In this document: in pieces, positions 36,067 to 36,237 of the stretch
Layout of the letters: every line of letters begins with the position of its first letter
Numbering within the stretch: the first letter of the stretch is position 1
Assembly: GCF_900112165.1 (NCBI RefSeq)
Contig: NZ_FOKY01000010.1
Span: forward strand, 1-36,237
Direction of reading: 5' to 3'
DNA from: Brevinema andersonii
GTDB lineage: Bacteria > Spirochaetota > Brevinematia > Brevinematales > Brevinemataceae
DNA length: 36,237 bases
Notes under the pieces: model-generated
Database searches by the model: none
Told to the model about the DNA's origin: nothing
The model's input: only the letters and a program-made list of their open reading frames with translations
Translations under genes and position numbers: made by a program

Positions 36067-36237
36067 TAGAAAAGATCAACATTGCAAAAGAATTGCACGC
36101 CAAAGGATACAATGGGAAAGAAATCTCGGAACGCATGGGCGTCTCGGAAGCGGCGGTATCGGTTTGTCGCACAAAAAGCAAAGCATTAGGCATCGAGTGG
36201 AAATATCAAGACGGAGCCTATGCATCAGTGACGTCAT
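36051..36237 (+). CDS. HTH DNA-binding protein, partial (phage/terminase-like)
   Basis: Starts at ATG 36051 and is still open at the window end (62 codons). It reads IAKELHAKGYNGKEISERMG then VSEAAVSVCRTKSKALGIEW, a helix-turn-helix of the kind found in phage terminase small subunits and transposase/resolvase N-termini. GGAAAGAAG precedes the ATG at a slightly long distance. Its codons (CGC, GGC, GTC, TCG, GCG) are clearly GC-richer than the neighbouring genes, suggesting recent arrival. Its first bases overlap the 5' end of the broken methyltransferase on the opposite strand, as at an integration or deletion junction. Product class is uncertain because most of the gene is missing. Confidence 0.6.
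   Translation, partial: MDEKTIEKINIAKELHAKGYNGKEISERMGVSEAAVSVCRTKSKALGIEWKYQDGAYASVTS

Noticed and set aside
35773-36069. + strand ORF of 98 codons opposite the methyltransferase
   Set aside because: It is antisense to recognisable methyltransferase motifs and has no protein-like features of its own.

Overview
This is AT-rich bacterial DNA, with A/T-heavy third codon positions and long AT-rich intergenic gaps. The gene content suggests a spirochaete. It carries a DUF115/MptE-like 'motility-associated' glycosyltransferase-type protein, a long-form pyrophosphate-dependent phosphofructokinase, several signal-peptide β-barrel proteins and many lipoproteins. A Brevinema-like lineage is plausible, but that is an inference from family content and base composition; no marker gene is present to prove it.

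Layout: (1) 1-722 is an AT-rich, gene-poor left edge with one doubtful small ORF and possible decayed coding sequence. (2) 723-4004 (+) is a two-gene unit: an outer-membrane β-barrel and an SpoIVB-type (S55) peptidase-domain protein. (3) 3991-7096 (-) is an accA-pfp-small membrane protein operon with a clear sigma-70 promoter. (4) 7198-7785 (-) is a secreted cyclophilin, divergent from 7911-12501 (+), which holds an FtsI-type transpeptidase, a tandem DUF502 membrane protein and the DUF115 protein. (5) 12595-13485 (+) is another β-barrel protein, convergent on a Cof-type HAD phosphatase (13614-14465, -) across a bidirectional terminator. (6) 14580-17072 (+) has a secreted GHL10 glycoside-hydrolase-like protein and a small lipoprotein with a consensus promoter and strong terminator. 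(7) 17487-19979 (+) has gpmI followed by a lipoprotein with a complete metzincin zinc motif. (8) 19984-24087 (-) has a COG2509-type flavoprotein, manA and a multiply broken gene. (9) 24211-33135 (-) is one 2974-codon lipoprotein gene made of about 21 copies of a roughly 140-residue module, with a higher-order repeat of about 680 codons. (10) 33136-36237 is an accessory edge: a frameshifted small lipoprotein with intact promoter, a heavily decayed DNA methyltransferase and a GC-richer HTH gene running off the window.

The conserved core (accA, pfp, gpmI, manA, ftsI) is intact and covers lipid precursor synthesis, PPi-dependent glycolysis, sugar phosphate supply and septal peptidoglycan. The rest is mostly envelope proteins. 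The most novel item is the giant modular lipoprotein, together with a 159-aa lipoprotein (16529-17008) whose C-terminal half resembles one module of it. Three broken genes (19984-21680, 33787-34441, 34560-36066) indicate active gene decay. Identifications come from reading motifs in translated sequence; no database search was run.
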